This document shows, piece after piece, positions 63,852-64,000 of a DNA stretch of 64,000 bases (the stretch's first letter is position 1; each line of letters starts with the position of its first letter). This stretch comes from Salinicola tamaricis. GTDB taxonomy: Bacteria; Pseudomonadota; Gammaproteobacteria; Pseudomonadales; Halomonadaceae. The stretch spans positions 1,240,001 to 1,304,000 of the forward strand of contig NZ_CP023559.1 of assembly GCF_003006155.1 (NCBI RefSeq), in the 5' to 3' direction. The notes under the pieces were generated by a model. That model did not search any database, was not told the origin of the DNA, and was given only the letters and a program-made list of their open reading frames with translations. The position numbers and the translations under genes were made by a program.

Positions 63852-64000
63852 GTGCTCCCTCACACGGTGATCCCGCGGCGCCTGCGGGCGCTGGCGAGAC
63901 AGACGGCTGACCGAACGACGCTTCGACGCGCGGTTGCGTATTCGTAATTTTACTACTTTACGCCCATTCCCATGCGCCGTCAGCTTGCTAATTCGTCCAA
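63852..64000 (-). promoter_or_regulatory. Upstream region of the nuo operon
   Basis: On the minus strand an AT-rich patch (gtaaagtagtaaaattacg, complement of about 63943-63961) stands out in GC-rich flanks and is the likely promoter area. taaaat could be a -10, but no clear -35 or FNR/ArcA site was recognised. The region continues past the window edge. Confidence 0.4.

Overview
The window is chromosomal DNA of a high-GC gammaproteobacterium. Gene content and order point to the Halomonadaceae (Halomonas, Salinicola or Chromohalobacter-like). The supporting blocks are rlmE/yhbY/greA/carBA/dapB beside dnaJ-dnaK-grpE, recN/fur/bamE/rnfH/ratA/smpB/ssrA, hemCDXY next to argH-lptM-lysA-dapF-DUF484-xerC-yigB, and a 13-gene nuo operon with fused nuoCD. 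This placement is inferred from proteins and synteny; no marker such as 16S rRNA is present.

Layout. 1-7.6 kb: rlmE, yhbY, greA, carB, carA and dapB. 7.7-21.4 kb: an accessory block lying between dapB and dnaJ, which are neighbours in many gammaproteobacteria. It holds an iron-complex ABC importer (candidate Fur box upstream), a DMT exporter, a phytase-esterase-like lipoprotein, an OFA-family MFS transporter, a LysR/periplasmic-binding-fold regulator, and an NAD-dependent molybdenum formate dehydrogenase (fdsG-B-A-D). 21.5-25.5 kb: dnaJ, dnaK and grpE, with a strong sigma-32 promoter. 25.7-30.5 kb: recN (LexA-overlapped promoter), fur, bamE, a small palindromic MITE-like element, rnfH, ratA, smpB and the tmRNA gene. 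30.6-34.8 kb: a small zinc-ribbon protein, a 14-bp tandem repeat array, a YbiO-type mechanosensitive channel and a NagK-like ROK kinase. 34.9-39.4 kb: haem genes hemY, hemX, hemD and hemC. 39.7-46 kb: argH, lptM, lysA, dapF, DUF484, xerC and a HAD phosphatase. 46-48.4 kb: engB, dsbA and an EEP-family hydrolase. 48.5-63.9 kb: the complete nuo operon (respiratory complex I) on the minus strand.

Data quality. About 30 small indels, most in mononucleotide runs and mostly losses of one base, interrupt genes that must be functional (carB, dnaK, smpB, the tmRNA tag frame, hemC and eight nuo genes). In every case the protein resumes in another frame with intact family motifs. I therefore read them as sequencing or assembly errors, not pseudogenes, and give gene coordinates spanning the shifts.

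The most interesting unexplained sequence is non-coding: the 14-bp array before the channel gene, a second array of the same period after fdsD, the roughly 149-bp palindromic element that abuts the bamE stop codon, and paired octamers before the OFA transporter. I found no clearly new multi-gene system. The formate/oxalate-type module with its adjacent regulator is the most coherent accessory unit.
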